From assembly GCA_002382445.1 (NCBI GenBank), contig DGAQ01000034.1, positions 1,652 through 22,861 of the forward strand: DNA of 21,210 nt, given 5' to 3'. Position numbers and translations under genes: made by a program. Positions 6,628 through 14,528 of this stretch are shown piece by piece (the first letter of the stretch is position 1; each line of letters begins with the position of its first letter). The DNA is from Porticoccaceae bacterium UBA4026. GTDB taxonomy: Bacteria; Pseudomonadota; Gammaproteobacteria; Pseudomonadales; Porticoccaceae. The notes beneath the pieces were generated by a model. That model made no database searches. It saw only the letters and a list, made by a program, of their open reading frames with translations, and had not been told where the DNA came from.

Positions 6628-7179
6628 CTAGCCAGTTTCCGTCAGCTGATAATACTCCTCACTGAGGGCATTCGCGTTATCGAAAGCCGCACTCAATCTA
6701 TCTAAAAATACCGCAGCTTCAGGAGGCAAGGCCTGAGAGTTACACCAGGATTTTACTTGATCAACAATGCCCTGCCTAAACATATCACTCGGCGCTCCTC
6801 CATGGACAGCATCCAAATTATCTGCACTGACGCAAAACTCATGGCCACAGGCCACGGCAAACATCCACTCCAACGCCTGGGGCTTGGTTTCCGCAGCCTC
6901 AAAAATTGCCTGTTGATCAGCACTGCGACCATCAGGGTGGTACCAGTACCCAAAGTCTTCCAATCGGCGGCGTCGATCACCGGCAAGACACCAGTGCGCT
7001 ATTTCATGGAGCGCACTGGAGACAAAGTCTTGACGATAAAAAATACGACAAAAGCGACTTTCCATTGTAGCCGGTAGATAGAGTGGCTCATCTGCACCTC
7101 CCACCAGAATAGTGTTGAAGCTCACTTCAAACTCTGTAGAGAACAATGAGGTAATTAGTTGTAGTTTTTTACAGGCCAC
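6628..7179 (-). CDS. epmC: Elongation factor P hydroxylase EpmC (YfcM)
   Basis: A 183-residue protein matching E. coli EpmC/YfcM (182 aa) over its length. EpmC hydroxylates the beta-lysylated lysine of translation factor EF-P as the last step of that modification. Visible family signatures are the N-terminal FNT.LVGG.DEPLYLPA, SSALHEIAHWC with the presumed metal ligands H58, E59 and H62, the block DFGYWYHPDGR (75-85), and KPQALEWMFAVACGHEFCVSADNL. The start codon is GTG at 7179; no other plausible start lies in frame just upstream. It is the first gene of a tight minus-strand operon with the 5' nuclease and pdxB. The partner genes epmA, epmB and efp are not in this window. Confidence 0.9.
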   Translation of the reverse strand: MACKKLQLITSLFSTEFEVSFNTILVGGADEPLYLPATMESRFCRIFYRQDFVSSALHEIAHWCLAGDRRRRLEDFGYWYHPDGRSADQQAIFEAAETKPQALEWMFAVACGHEFCVSADNLDAVHGGAPSDMFRQGIVDQVKSWCNSQALPPEAAVFLDRLSAAFDNANALSEEYYQLTETG

Positions 7180-7280
7180 AATAGGGTACCAATTTCAATT
7201 TTATTACTAAGGTTTAACCCTCAATCGGACTGTTACTATCTTTACAACCAAGTCTCTGGTCAGTCACTATTATCAACCGC

Positions 7281-7308
7281 TTGATACAAAAAAACCATGC
7301 TCTATCAT
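7281..7308 (+). promoter_or_regulatory. Predicted sigma-70 promoter for the 7414 gene
   Basis: TTGATA (7281-7286) and TATCAT (7303-7308) are separated by 16 nt, a good match to a housekeeping promoter. It would give a leader of about 95 nt before the ATG at 7414. A small inverted repeat (AAAACC 7291-7296 and GGTTTT 7311-7316) flanks the -10 box and could be an operator, but it is short. The rest of the 234-nt gap (7180-7413) must also contain the divergent epmC promoter, which I cannot place with confidence. Confidence 0.45.
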
Positions 7309-7413
7309 CAGGTTTTCTTCGATGAAAGACTAATTGTTGTGCTTTATATTTTTCTAGGGTACTTTAGGTCGTGATAGTGATTCATCTGCCCACTGCCATA
7401 AGGAGATTTATTT

Positions 7414-8115
7414 ATGCCTAGATCGGCGATTGATTCCTCTGATGATAATGTAATTGATATCTTCACACGTAAACCACTCTCCGAACTCACCAATAACCGT
7501 TTAGTCCGTATTTCTGCGGAGCTCGATGGCTTAGAAATGCTGTACAGCAACCAAGAAAATCCAGACAAACTATTTTCCATCAAAATTTTGGCATGGGGAC
7601 TACGTCTTAGCGGCGAAGTTGTCGCCCTTGTACCCTGGCTCAGCAAGCTAATGCCCTGTGATGAAATTTGGGACCCTTTAAATGGTCAATGGCAAGGCTA
7701 CTATGACCAAGGCATTGATGAACTGTTCTTCTCCGCTCCCCGGCACAAAGTAATGGAACTAGAAACTGCAGCCGAATATTATGATTACCAATGTGATTCA
7801 GAAACCGAAATAATCCAAGAAATCCCCGACAGTATCGGCACACATGCTGTGCTCTCAGAGGATGGCTTCCAAAGTATCTGCTTAAAAGAGGTTGTAAGCT
7901 GGCGACTACTCAACAACGGAACTGTTGAAGCAATGCTGATCGATGAGAAAAAGATGGATGCCACACCGGTACTTCCCGGTGACGATTGCCTTTATCCTGC
8001 CGAGCAAAACCCCGACTTTAGATATTTTTTCCAGCACAATATAGCCAATAAAATTAAATGCCAAGACCCAGACGCTTTAGCTGCTATTTTATTACTTCAA
8101 GAAAGGTCACGTTGA
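7414..8115 (+). CDS. Conserved-looking protein of unknown function
   Basis: A 233-residue soluble protein with no signal peptide or membrane helix. I do not recognise a named family, although its well-ordered, coding-like composition and position in a housekeeping region suggest a conserved gammaproteobacterial protein. Features: a polar N-terminus (DNVIDIFTRKPLSEL), a helical segment (NRLVRISAELDGLEML), LAWGLRLSGEVVALVPWLSKLMPC, the aromatic loop EIWDPLNGQWQGYYDQGIDELFF, a beta-rich centre with LKEVVSWRLLNNGTVEAMLIDEKK, and the C-terminal PEQNP-like segment before DFRYFFQHNIANKIK. An excellent ribosome binding site (AAGGAGA, 7400-7406) lies 7 nt before the ATG, and a sigma-70 promoter is predicted upstream. 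It is transcribed alone and converges with accA over a 40-nt gap. Confidence 0.85.
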   Translation: MPRSAIDSSDDNVIDIFTRKPLSELTNNRLVRISAELDGLEMLYSNQENPDKLFSIKILAWGLRLSGEVVALVPWLSKLMPCDEIWDPLNGQWQGYYDQGIDELFFSAPRHKVMELETAAEYYDYQCDSETEIIQEIPDSIGTHAVLSEDGFQSICLKEVVSWRLLNNGTVEAMLIDEKKMDATPVLPGDDCLYPAEQNPDFRYFFQHNIANKIKCQDPDALAAILLLQERSR

Positions 8116-8155
8116 TTAAAGTCATCTGATCTTATAAGGGTTTAAAAGCAGGTAT

Positions 8156-9106
8156 TCACAGGTTTCCATAGGCCATTAAGCGCTGATAACGTTTTTCAAC
8201 TAGATCATCTATACCTTCAGATTGGAGCTCATCTAACTGCTTAATGAGGTGCTCCTTGAGGGTAACACTCATGGCTTCTATATCACGGTGCGCACCACCC
8301 ATTGGTTCAGGGATGGTGGTATCTACAATGCCTAGTTTTTCGAGATCTGATGATGTGACTCCCATTGCTTCGGCGGCATCAGGTGCTTTCTCACTGGTCT
8401 TCCAAACAATATTAGCGCAGCCCTCTGGAGAAATGACGAAATAAGTACTGTATTGCAACATATTAAGCCTGTCTCCTACGCCAATACCCAATGCGCCTCC
8501 TGAGCTGCCTTCACCGATAACCGTACATATAATGGGTGTCTTTAAACGAGACATTACCGCTAGATTTCGAGCAATAGCTTCGGAAATATTCCTCTCTTCG
8601 GAATCAATACCAGGATAAGCTCCGGGGGTATCAATCAAGGTCAGGATTGGCATTTTAAAGCGTTCAGCCGTTTCCATTAACCGGAGCGCCTTGCGATAGC
8701 CCTCAGCCTTAGGCATACCAAAGTTACGCATAACCTTTTCAGTGACCCCGCGGCCTTTCTCCTGCCCGATTACCATGACGGGTTTACCATCAAGCCGAGC
8801 GACACCGCCCACAATTGCACTATCATCACCGAAATGACGATCACCATGCATTTCTTCCCAATCAGTAAAAATTCTTTTAATGTAATCCAGCGTATAGGGT
8901 CGATGAGGATGCCTAGCAACCTGAACTACCTGCCATGGCGTTAACTTTGAATAAATATTTTCTGTGAGTTTTCGCGACTTACCACGCAATTTTGCCACTT
9001 CATCTGCGATATTAAGTTCATTATCATTACCCACCAAATGCAGCTCTTCAATTTTAGCTTCTAATTCGGCAATGGGTTGCTCAAAAGATAAATAATCTAA
9101 ATTCAT
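8156..9106 (-). CDS. accA: Acetyl-CoA carboxylase carboxyltransferase subunit alpha
   Basis: A 316-residue AccA (E. coli 319), the alpha half of the carboxyltransferase that, with AccD, moves the carboxyl group from biotin-BCCP to acetyl-CoA to make malonyl-CoA, the first committed step of fatty acid synthesis. Visible: N-terminal LDYLSFEQPIAELEAKI, RHPHRPYTLDYI, the crotonase-like core with GQEKGRG, LIDTPGAYPGIDSEERN, and the oxyanion-hole glycines in GEGSSGGALGIGVGD, then YFVISPEGCANIVWK. It is the last gene of the minus-strand cluster, 78 nt after dnaE. In many gammaproteobacteria accA follows dnaE, as here. The ribosome binding site is weak. tilS, which commonly follows accA elsewhere, is absent. 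Confidence 0.95.
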   Translation of the reverse strand: MNLDYLSFEQPIAELEAKIEELHLVGNDNELNIADEVAKLRGKSRKLTENIYSKLTPWQVVQVARHPHRPYTLDYIKRIFTDWEEMHGDRHFGDDSAIVGGVARLDGKPVMVIGQEKGRGVTEKVMRNFGMPKAEGYRKALRLMETAERFKMPILTLIDTPGAYPGIDSEERNISEAIARNLAVMSRLKTPIICTVIGEGSSGGALGIGVGDRLNMLQYSTYFVISPEGCANIVWKTSEKAPDAAEAMGVTSSDLEKLGIVDTTIPEPMGGAHRDIEAMSVTLKEHLIKQLDELQSEGIDDLVEKRYQRLMAYGNL

Positions 9107-9184
9107 TGTTATTAATGTCTCATATAACCAAAGGTATTGGAAAAGCCCAGTTTAACATCTCTACAGACCACAGCTAGTACAGAA

Positions 9185-12100
9185 TCAATGATAACGCAAA
9201 GTGACACTATTTTTCCCGAATTCCTCCCGAAGATGAGAAATCAGTTCGTCTCGAGGTTGAATTTTCCATTGGTCGCCCAGCTTTAACCGCCCTTTCGCAT
9301 GAGATAGCGAATAATCAACTTCAACGGCGCAGTTACCATCCTTATAGCCACTAACAGCCGAATGAAATTTTTCCACCCAATCACCACCTTTGGCTGGAAT
9401 ACGCAACTCCAAACACTTTAATTTACTACAACGTGCCTCATATATGGATTGGATAGAATCTGCGACCAACTTTAAACCACCAGTAAAGTCGTCCTCAGAC
9501 ACAACCCCCTTAACCACTAAGAGTGCGTCTTTAGAAATAATATCGCGATAAGCATTATATTTATCAGCCCAAACTGACAATTCAATACGCCCGCTCTTAT
9601 CGTCTAGGGTTAGGAATGCAAAGTTTTCCCCCCGCTTATTTCTCATCACTCGCATAGCAACAACCATGCCCGATACGGCCGTGCTTTCTTTCCCGGGACG
9701 CAAATCAACAATCCTATTAGGCAACATTTCCTTTAGCTCACTGGCATACTCATCAATGGGGTGGCCGGTAAGATAGAGTCCAAGAGTGTCTTTCTCCCCA
9801 GTCAGTCGCGCCCGAATAGAAAGCGTGCGGACCGCAGAGTATGCGCTGTAATTAATATCGGAGGCGCTATCAACGATGGACTCGCCAAACAAATCACCCA
9901 TTCCACTGTTCTTATTTCGAGCGTGTTGCTCTGCGAGTTTTACCGCTTCATCCATACAGGTCAGCATTACTGCGCGACGATAGCCTATTTCGCCCTCAGG
10001 TCCAATTGCATCTAAAGCACCCGCTTTTATCATTGCTTCAAGCGCTCTTTTATTGACCTTTCGGCCATCGACTCTTGCGCAAAAATCAAATATATCCTTA
10101 AACGAACCGCCGCTATCACGGGCGGCAATAATAGCTTCAACCGGCCCCTCGCCTAGGCCTTTAATTGCCCCCAAGCCGTATATGACCCCGCCATTACCGT
10201 CGACACTAAAATGAAAGTTTCCTCTATTAACATCGGGAGGTAATAAATTTAGATCCATTGCACGACATTCGTCGATGAAGGTAACTACTTTGTCCGTTTT
10301 ATCCATATCCGAAGATATTGTGGCCGCCATAAACTCTGCAGGGTAATGCGTTTTTAGCCAAGCCGTTTGGTAAGCAACCAGAGCATAGGCTGCAGAGTGT
10401 GATTTGTTAAACCCATAACCTGCAAACTTTTCCATTAGGTCAAAAATATTTGAAGCCAGGTTCTCCGCAAAGCCCTTTTCAATTGCGCCCTGCATAAATA
10501 AATCACGCTGTTTAGCCATTTCAACGGCATTCTTCTTACCCATAGCTCGGCGTAATAAATCTGCTCCACCCAGTGTATAGCCCCCCATCTCCTGGGCAAT
10601 TTGCATCACTTGCTCTTGATACAAAATAATCCCATAAGTTGGCTCGAGAGCCGGCTTTAAACATTCATGCTGATATTGAGGATGCGGATAGCTGACTTCA
10701 GCGCGGCCTTTTTTGCGGTTTATAAAATCATCTACCATTCCCGACTGCAACGGCCCCGGCCGGAACAGAGCCACTAACGCGATAATATCCTCAAACCGAT
10801 CAGGGCCCAGTTTACGAATCAACTCTCTCATTCCGCGAGATTCTAATTGGAATACCGCGGTAGTCTCGGCACGCTGCATCAAGGCGTAGGTAGCAGCGTC
10901 ATCTAAAGGTATTTTTTCAATGACCAACGGCTCTTCAGCGTCGTTCCGTCGCGAATTATTAATCATTCGCAGAGCCCAATCAATAATTGTCAACGTTCGC
11001 AAACCAAGAAAGTCAAACTTGACTAAGCCGGCCTCTTCGACATCATTCTTATCGAATTGAGTGACCACGCCCGCCCCAGTTTCATCGCAATAGATTGGCG
11101 AAAAATCTGTTATTCGAGTCGGCGCTATCACCACCCCCCCAGCGTGTTTACCGCAGTTCCGGGCGACACCCTCCAACTGCAAAGCCATTGACCAAATCTC
11201 AGCCGCTTCGTCATCTTGTTTTAAAAAATCGCTGAGCTCCTCTTCTTGTTCAATAGCCTTTTCTAATGTCATACCAACTTCAAAGGGTATTAATTTTGAT
11301 AGTTTATCTGCCAGCCCATAAGACTTTCCTTGCACACGAGCAACATCTCGCACGACGGCCTTCGCTGCCATCGTTCCGAAAGTAACAATTTGAGATACGG
11401 CATCACGACCATATTGCTCGGCGACGTAAGCTATCACTCGATCTCGCCCTTCCATACAGAAGTCAATATCAAAGTCTGGCATTGACACTCGCTCAGGATT
11501 GAGGAAACGTTCAAATAGTAAATCGTATTCTATTGGGTCAAGATCCGTTATTTTTAGAGCATAAGCAACTAAAGAGCCAGCGCCAGAGCCACGACCTGGA
11601 CCCACTGGAATTTCGTTTGATCTTGCCCACCGAATAAAGTCCATCACAATCAGAAAATAACCGGGAAAGCCCATCTCGATAATAATATCGAGTTCAAATT
11701 TTAATCTTTGTTGGTAGATCTCCTGCTTCTCTTTGAAATTTGCCGCATGAACATCAAATAAATCAGTCAAGCGCTCAGCAAGCCCCGCCTCTGAAGCCTT
11801 AATGAAAAACTGATCAATCGTCATACCTTCGGGAATTGGGTAATCTGGTAGAAAGTACTCTCCTAAACGCAAATCGAGACTGCAACGTTTAGCAATTTCA
11901 ACCGTATTTTGTAAAGCTTCTGGAATATCAGAAAAAAGCTCTGCCATTTCTTCTGGACTTCGAAGATATTGTTCCTGAGAGTAGCGTCTATCTCTGCGGG
12001 GATCATCCAACGCACGCCCCTCGTATATACATACTCTGGCTTCGTGAGCCTCAAACTCATCTGGACTCAAAAACCTCACATCGTTAGTAGCAACGACTGG

Positions 12101-12679
12101 GCAGTTTTTCTCAGTAGCCAACTCAACTATTGCATGAATATAGTCTTCCTCACCCGGGCGCCCGGTACGCTGTAATTCAAGATAAAATCGATCGGGGAAA
12201 ATATCCATCAAGGCTCTCAGAGACGCCTCAGCATCAGCCTTACGACCAGAAATTAACGATACACCGATATCCCCTAAACGACCGCCGGACAACGCAATCA
12301 GTCCGTCGCTATATTCTGGAAGCCAAGAATGTTTGATGGTCGGCACGCCCTGACGCTGTCCCTGCTGATAAGCCTTGGATATCAAATTCGTCAGGTTTTT
12401 GTAGCCAACATTGTTACTCACCAAAAGTACAAGCTGAGTAGGAGCACCCTCGCCACTTTCATCCACCACAATCAGATCAGCGCCAATGATCGGTTTGACG
12501 CCAGCGGATTGCATTGTCTTGTAAAACTTTACCAGGCCAAAAAAGTTATTGAAGTCCGTCAAAGCAACCGCGGGCATTCCCAACTCAACGACTTTGGCTG
12601 CGAGTGGCTTCAAACGCACCAGCCCATCGACAAGCGAATACTCAGAATGAAGTCTTAAATGTACAAAGGTTGTTGTCAT
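9185..12679 (-). CDS. dnaE: DNA polymerase III alpha subunit DnaE
   Basis: A 1164-residue replicative polymerase (E. coli 1160). Domains in order: N-terminal PHP domain (VHLRLHSEYSLVDGL), palm with catalytic D402 and D404 (MPDFDIDF) and D556 (LVKFDFLGLRTL), fingers (FNKSHSAAYALVAYQ), a tandem helix-hairpin-helix region, the clamp-binding site, an OB fold (VSGMVVAMRVMRNKRGENFAFLTLDD), and a C-terminal tau-binding region. The internal clamp-binding motif reads SGMGDLFG (D929 to F931), with Met where many DnaE proteins have Gln. The ATG overlaps the stop of the upstream FabH-like gene by one base (TAATG), which implies translational coupling. All metal-binding residues of the polymerase site are present, so it is expected to be fully active. 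Confidence 0.96.
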   Translation of the reverse strand: MTTTFVHLRLHSEYSLVDGLVRLKPLAAKVVELGMPAVALTDFNNFFGLVKFYKTMQSAGVKPIIGADLIVVDESGEGAPTQLVLLVSNNVGYKNLTNLISKAYQQGQRQGVPTIKHSWLPEYSDGLIALSGGRLGDIGVSLISGRKADAEASLRALMDIFPDRFYLELQRTGRPGEEDYIHAIVELATEKNCPVVATNDVRFLSPDEFEAHEARVCIYEGRALDDPRRDRRYSQEQYLRSPEEMAELFSDIPEALQNTVEIAKRCSLDLRLGEYFLPDYPIPEGMTIDQFFIKASEAGLAERLTDLFDVHAANFKEKQEIYQQRLKFELDIIIEMGFPGYFLIVMDFIRWARSNEIPVGPGRGSGAGSLVAYALKITDLDPIEYDLLFERFLNPERVSMPDFDIDFCMEGRDRVIAYVAEQYGRDAVSQIVTFGTMAAKAVVRDVARVQGKSYGLADKLSKLIPFEVGMTLEKAIEQEEELSDFLKQDDEAAEIWSMALQLEGVARNCGKHAGGVVIAPTRITDFSPIYCDETGAGVVTQFDKNDVEEAGLVKFDFLGLRTLTIIDWALRMINNSRRNDAEEPLVIEKIPLDDAATYALMQRAETTAVFQLESRGMRELIRKLGPDRFEDIIALVALFRPGPLQSGMVDDFINRKKGRAEVSYPHPQYQHECLKPALEPTYGIILYQEQVMQIAQEMGGYTLGGADLLRRAMGKKNAVEMAKQRDLFMQGAIEKGFAENLASNIFDLMEKFAGYGFNKSHSAAYALVAYQTAWLKTHYPAEFMAATISSDMDKTDKVVTFIDECRAMDLNLLPPDVNRGNFHFSVDGNGGVIYGLGAIKGLGEGPVEAIIAARDSGGSFKDIFDFCARVDGRKVNKRALEAMIKAGALDAIGPEGEIGYRRAVMLTCMDEAVKLAEQHARNKNSGMGDLFGESIVDSASDINYSAYSAVRTLSIRARLTGEKDTLGLYLTGHPIDEYASELKEMLPNRIVDLRPGKESTAVSGMVVAMRVMRNKRGENFAFLTLDDKSGRIELSVWADKYNAYRDIISKDALLVVKGVVSEDDFTGGLKLVADSIQSIYEARCSKLKCLELRIPAKGGDWVEKFHSAVSGYKDGNCAVEVDYSLSHAKGRLKLGDQWKIQPRDELISHLREEFGKNSVTLRYH

Positions 12680-13782
12680 TATGAGTTTTTCGTTAACAGA
12701 TGCTGGGCATCAACTCCATAATGCACAAAGCTGTCCGCCATAAGGTCAAATACGGTGCCCTCATACTCAGGAATATCACTGTCACTAACGGTTGTCGCTG
12801 TGACTTTTTCACCCCACTTTATAATTCCCGCTCCACAGGTTAGTCCAGCACCAAAGGTAGCGGTCAATATCGTCATGCCCGGCTTTACGGTCCCATCGGC
12901 AATCGCATCACATAAGGCGAGAGGGATCGAGGCAGCAGAGGTGTTAGCATACTCATCGATACGAACAACGACCTTTTCCATCGGAAAATTTAGTCGTTTT
13001 GCCAAGGTTTGAATGATCCGGATATTTGCTTGGTGTGGAATGAATAAATCAATGTCCTCCGCGGTCAATCCCTCTTGCTCTAGCACTTGGCTAACCGAGT
13101 CCGCCATCCCTCTCACTGCGCTTTTGAAAATCTCCTGGCCATCAAAATTAAGGGAAACGAAAACATCGTTGGTCCAGTGCAATGGAGACAAGCCCCAACT
13201 GGGCAGATGCAAACATTCTCGACTGTCGGGGACACAGCCCATATGCGCCGAAAGCAACCCTACTTTCTGGTCAGACGCCTCTAAAACAACGGCACCAGCA
13301 CCGTCACCAAACAAAAAACATGATTCTCGTTTCTGCCAATCCATAGCCAGCGATAGACGCTCAGAGCCAACCACAAGAGCCTTTTTAATAGACCCCGACT
13401 TAATCATATCCGTTGCCACATTGACGGCATAAAACCAACTCGTACAGGCGGAGTTTAGGTCAAAAGCTGCAGCCTTTTTGGCGCCGAGCTCATTCTTAAT
13501 GTAACTGGCCGTATTTGGACAAATCTCCTCAGGGGTTGTCGATCCAAGAATTATTAGGTCAATATCTTCAGCGTCAACTCCGGCAGCCGCTAAAGCGCGA
13601 TCGCAGGCTAGCCAGGCCATCTTTCCCGTAGACACGTGTGTATAGTGCCGTTGTTTAATACCTGAACGTGAAAAGATCCACTCGTCGCTGGTATCCACTA
13701 TTTTACTCATATCATCATTGGTCATAAGAAGAGGTGGAACATAGCTCCCCCACCCGGTAATTTCTGCGTATTTCAAGTTCAA
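12679..13782 (-). CDS. Beta-ketoacyl-ACP synthase III (FabH-like paralogue)
   Basis: A 367-residue thiolase-fold enzyme of the FabH type, which condenses an acyl-CoA with malonyl-ACP. The catalytic triad is complete: C113 (LNSACTSWF), H250 (IPHQANIRI) and N280 (YANTSAASIP); GDGAGAVVLE and the TSDEWIFSRSGIKQRH block are standard. It differs from housekeeping FabH (E. coli 317 aa) in an insertion-rich middle (SHMGCVPDSRECLHLPSWGLSPLHW) and a roughly 40-residue polar C-terminal extension after GAGIIKWGE. Housekeeping fabH normally sits with plsX and fabD, so this is probably a second, specialised copy. Its substrate could be a longer or branched acyl-CoA, or it may serve polyunsaturated fatty acid, olefin or secondary lipid synthesis; the sequence does not decide. 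It stands between rnhB and dnaE, with 134 nt before it and a TAATG overlap with dnaE. Confidence 0.88.
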   Translation of the reverse strand: MNLKYAEITGWGSYVPPLLMTNDDMSKIVDTSDEWIFSRSGIKQRHYTHVSTGKMAWLACDRALAAAGVDAEDIDLIILGSTTPEEICPNTASYIKNELGAKKAAAFDLNSACTSWFYAVNVATDMIKSGSIKKALVVGSERLSLAMDWQKRESCFLFGDGAGAVVLEASDQKVGLLSAHMGCVPDSRECLHLPSWGLSPLHWTNDVFVSLNFDGQEIFKSAVRGMADSVSQVLEQEGLTAEDIDLFIPHQANIRIIQTLAKRLNFPMEKVVVRIDEYANTSAASIPLALCDAIADGTVKPGMTILTATFGAGLTCGAGIIKWGEKVTATTVSDSDIPEYEGTVFDLMADSFVHYGVDAQHLLTKNS

Positions 13783-13842
13783 ATCTCCAGACTTTATTGT
13801 TATTCTAATGAGTCGAATGTAATGCTTGCAGGCTAGTAACTC

Positions 13843-13868
13843 AAGTCAAAAACTTCGTTTTTGGGCTT
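13843..13868. terminator. Weak hairpin between rnhB and the FabH-like gene
   Basis: A perfect 7-bp stem CAAAAAC/GTTTTTG (13847-13853 with 13857-13863) around a 3-nt loop can be extended by AAG/CTT across a small mismatch. It lies in the only sizeable gap (134 nt) between lpxD-fabZ and accA apart from the dnaE-accA gap. The stem has few GC pairs and no separate T-tract on either strand, so it may only attenuate transcription or be chance. Confidence 0.25.
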
Positions 13869-13916
13869 ATTATTCAAGGTTATGCGAAAGCGAATTAAAT
13901 GATTGCTCAGTAACGG

Positions 13917-14528
13917 CTAGAAAAGCGAATTCTGCTCTAACTCAAGATCGAGCCTAACGGGAGCAAAAGATCGTCGATGAACTTCAGTCGGCCCCATTCG
14001 CTGCAGTGCCTCAAGGTGCTGCGGAGTACCATAGCCTTTGTTGGCGGCAAATCCATAGCCCGGGTACCTAGCATCCAAAACATGCATTTCTGCATCTCTG
14101 ACTACCTTGGCCAAAATAGACGCCGCGCTAATCGCCTCAACACGAGCATCGCCTTTTACAACCGCCTCACCCTCAAATTCCCACTGAGGAACTCTATTGC
14201 CATCCACAGCAACATAATCAGGCCTTACCTTCAAACCCATCACGGCCCTGCGCATAGCCATCATAGTTGCCTGTAAAATATTAAATCGATCAATTTCTGC
14301 AACCGAAGCCCGAGCAACGCACCAACAGAGCGCTTGACCTATGATATCTTCGTACAAATTCTCTCTCTGCCTCGCCGAAAGCACCTTAGAATCAGCCAAA
14401 CCTCTGATTTCGTGATTCTGCGGTAGTATCACCGCCGCAGTGACTACATCCCCCGCCAATGGCCCTCGCCCAACCTCGTCCACACCGGCAAGTATTTTAA
14501 TCCCGCTCGGCGGCTTCCATGCTTTCAT
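13917..14528 (-). CDS. rnhB: Ribonuclease HII
   Basis: A 203-residue RNase HII that cuts RNA in RNA-DNA hybrids, including single ribonucleotides embedded in DNA. The active-site acids are visible: D17 and E18 in GVDEVGRGPLAG, D109 in YVAVDGNRVP and D127 in VVKGDARV. ISAASILAKVVRD and NKGYGTPQHLEAL are typical of the family. Its ATG overlaps the lpxB stop by 4 nt (ATGA), so it is translationally coupled to lipid A synthesis genes, the standard gammaproteobacterial order lpxB-rnhB-dnaE. Here, however, dnaE is separated from it by the FabH-like gene. Confidence 0.95.
   Translation of the reverse strand: MKAWKPPSGIKILAGVDEVGRGPLAGDVVTAAVILPQNHEIRGLADSKVLSARQRENLYEDIIGQALCWCVARASVAEIDRFNILQATMMAMRRAVMGLKVRPDYVAVDGNRVPQWEFEGEAVVKGDARVEAISAASILAKVVRDAEMHVLDARYPGYGFAANKGYGTPQHLEALQRMGPTEVHRRSFAPVRLDLELEQNSLF

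Noticed and set aside
9761..10015. Plus-strand ORFs inside dnaE (also 11969-12658) and inside the fabH, lpx and bamA genes
   Set aside because: All are antisense to well-identified conserved genes, lack ribosome binding sites and show no family features; they are frame shadows.
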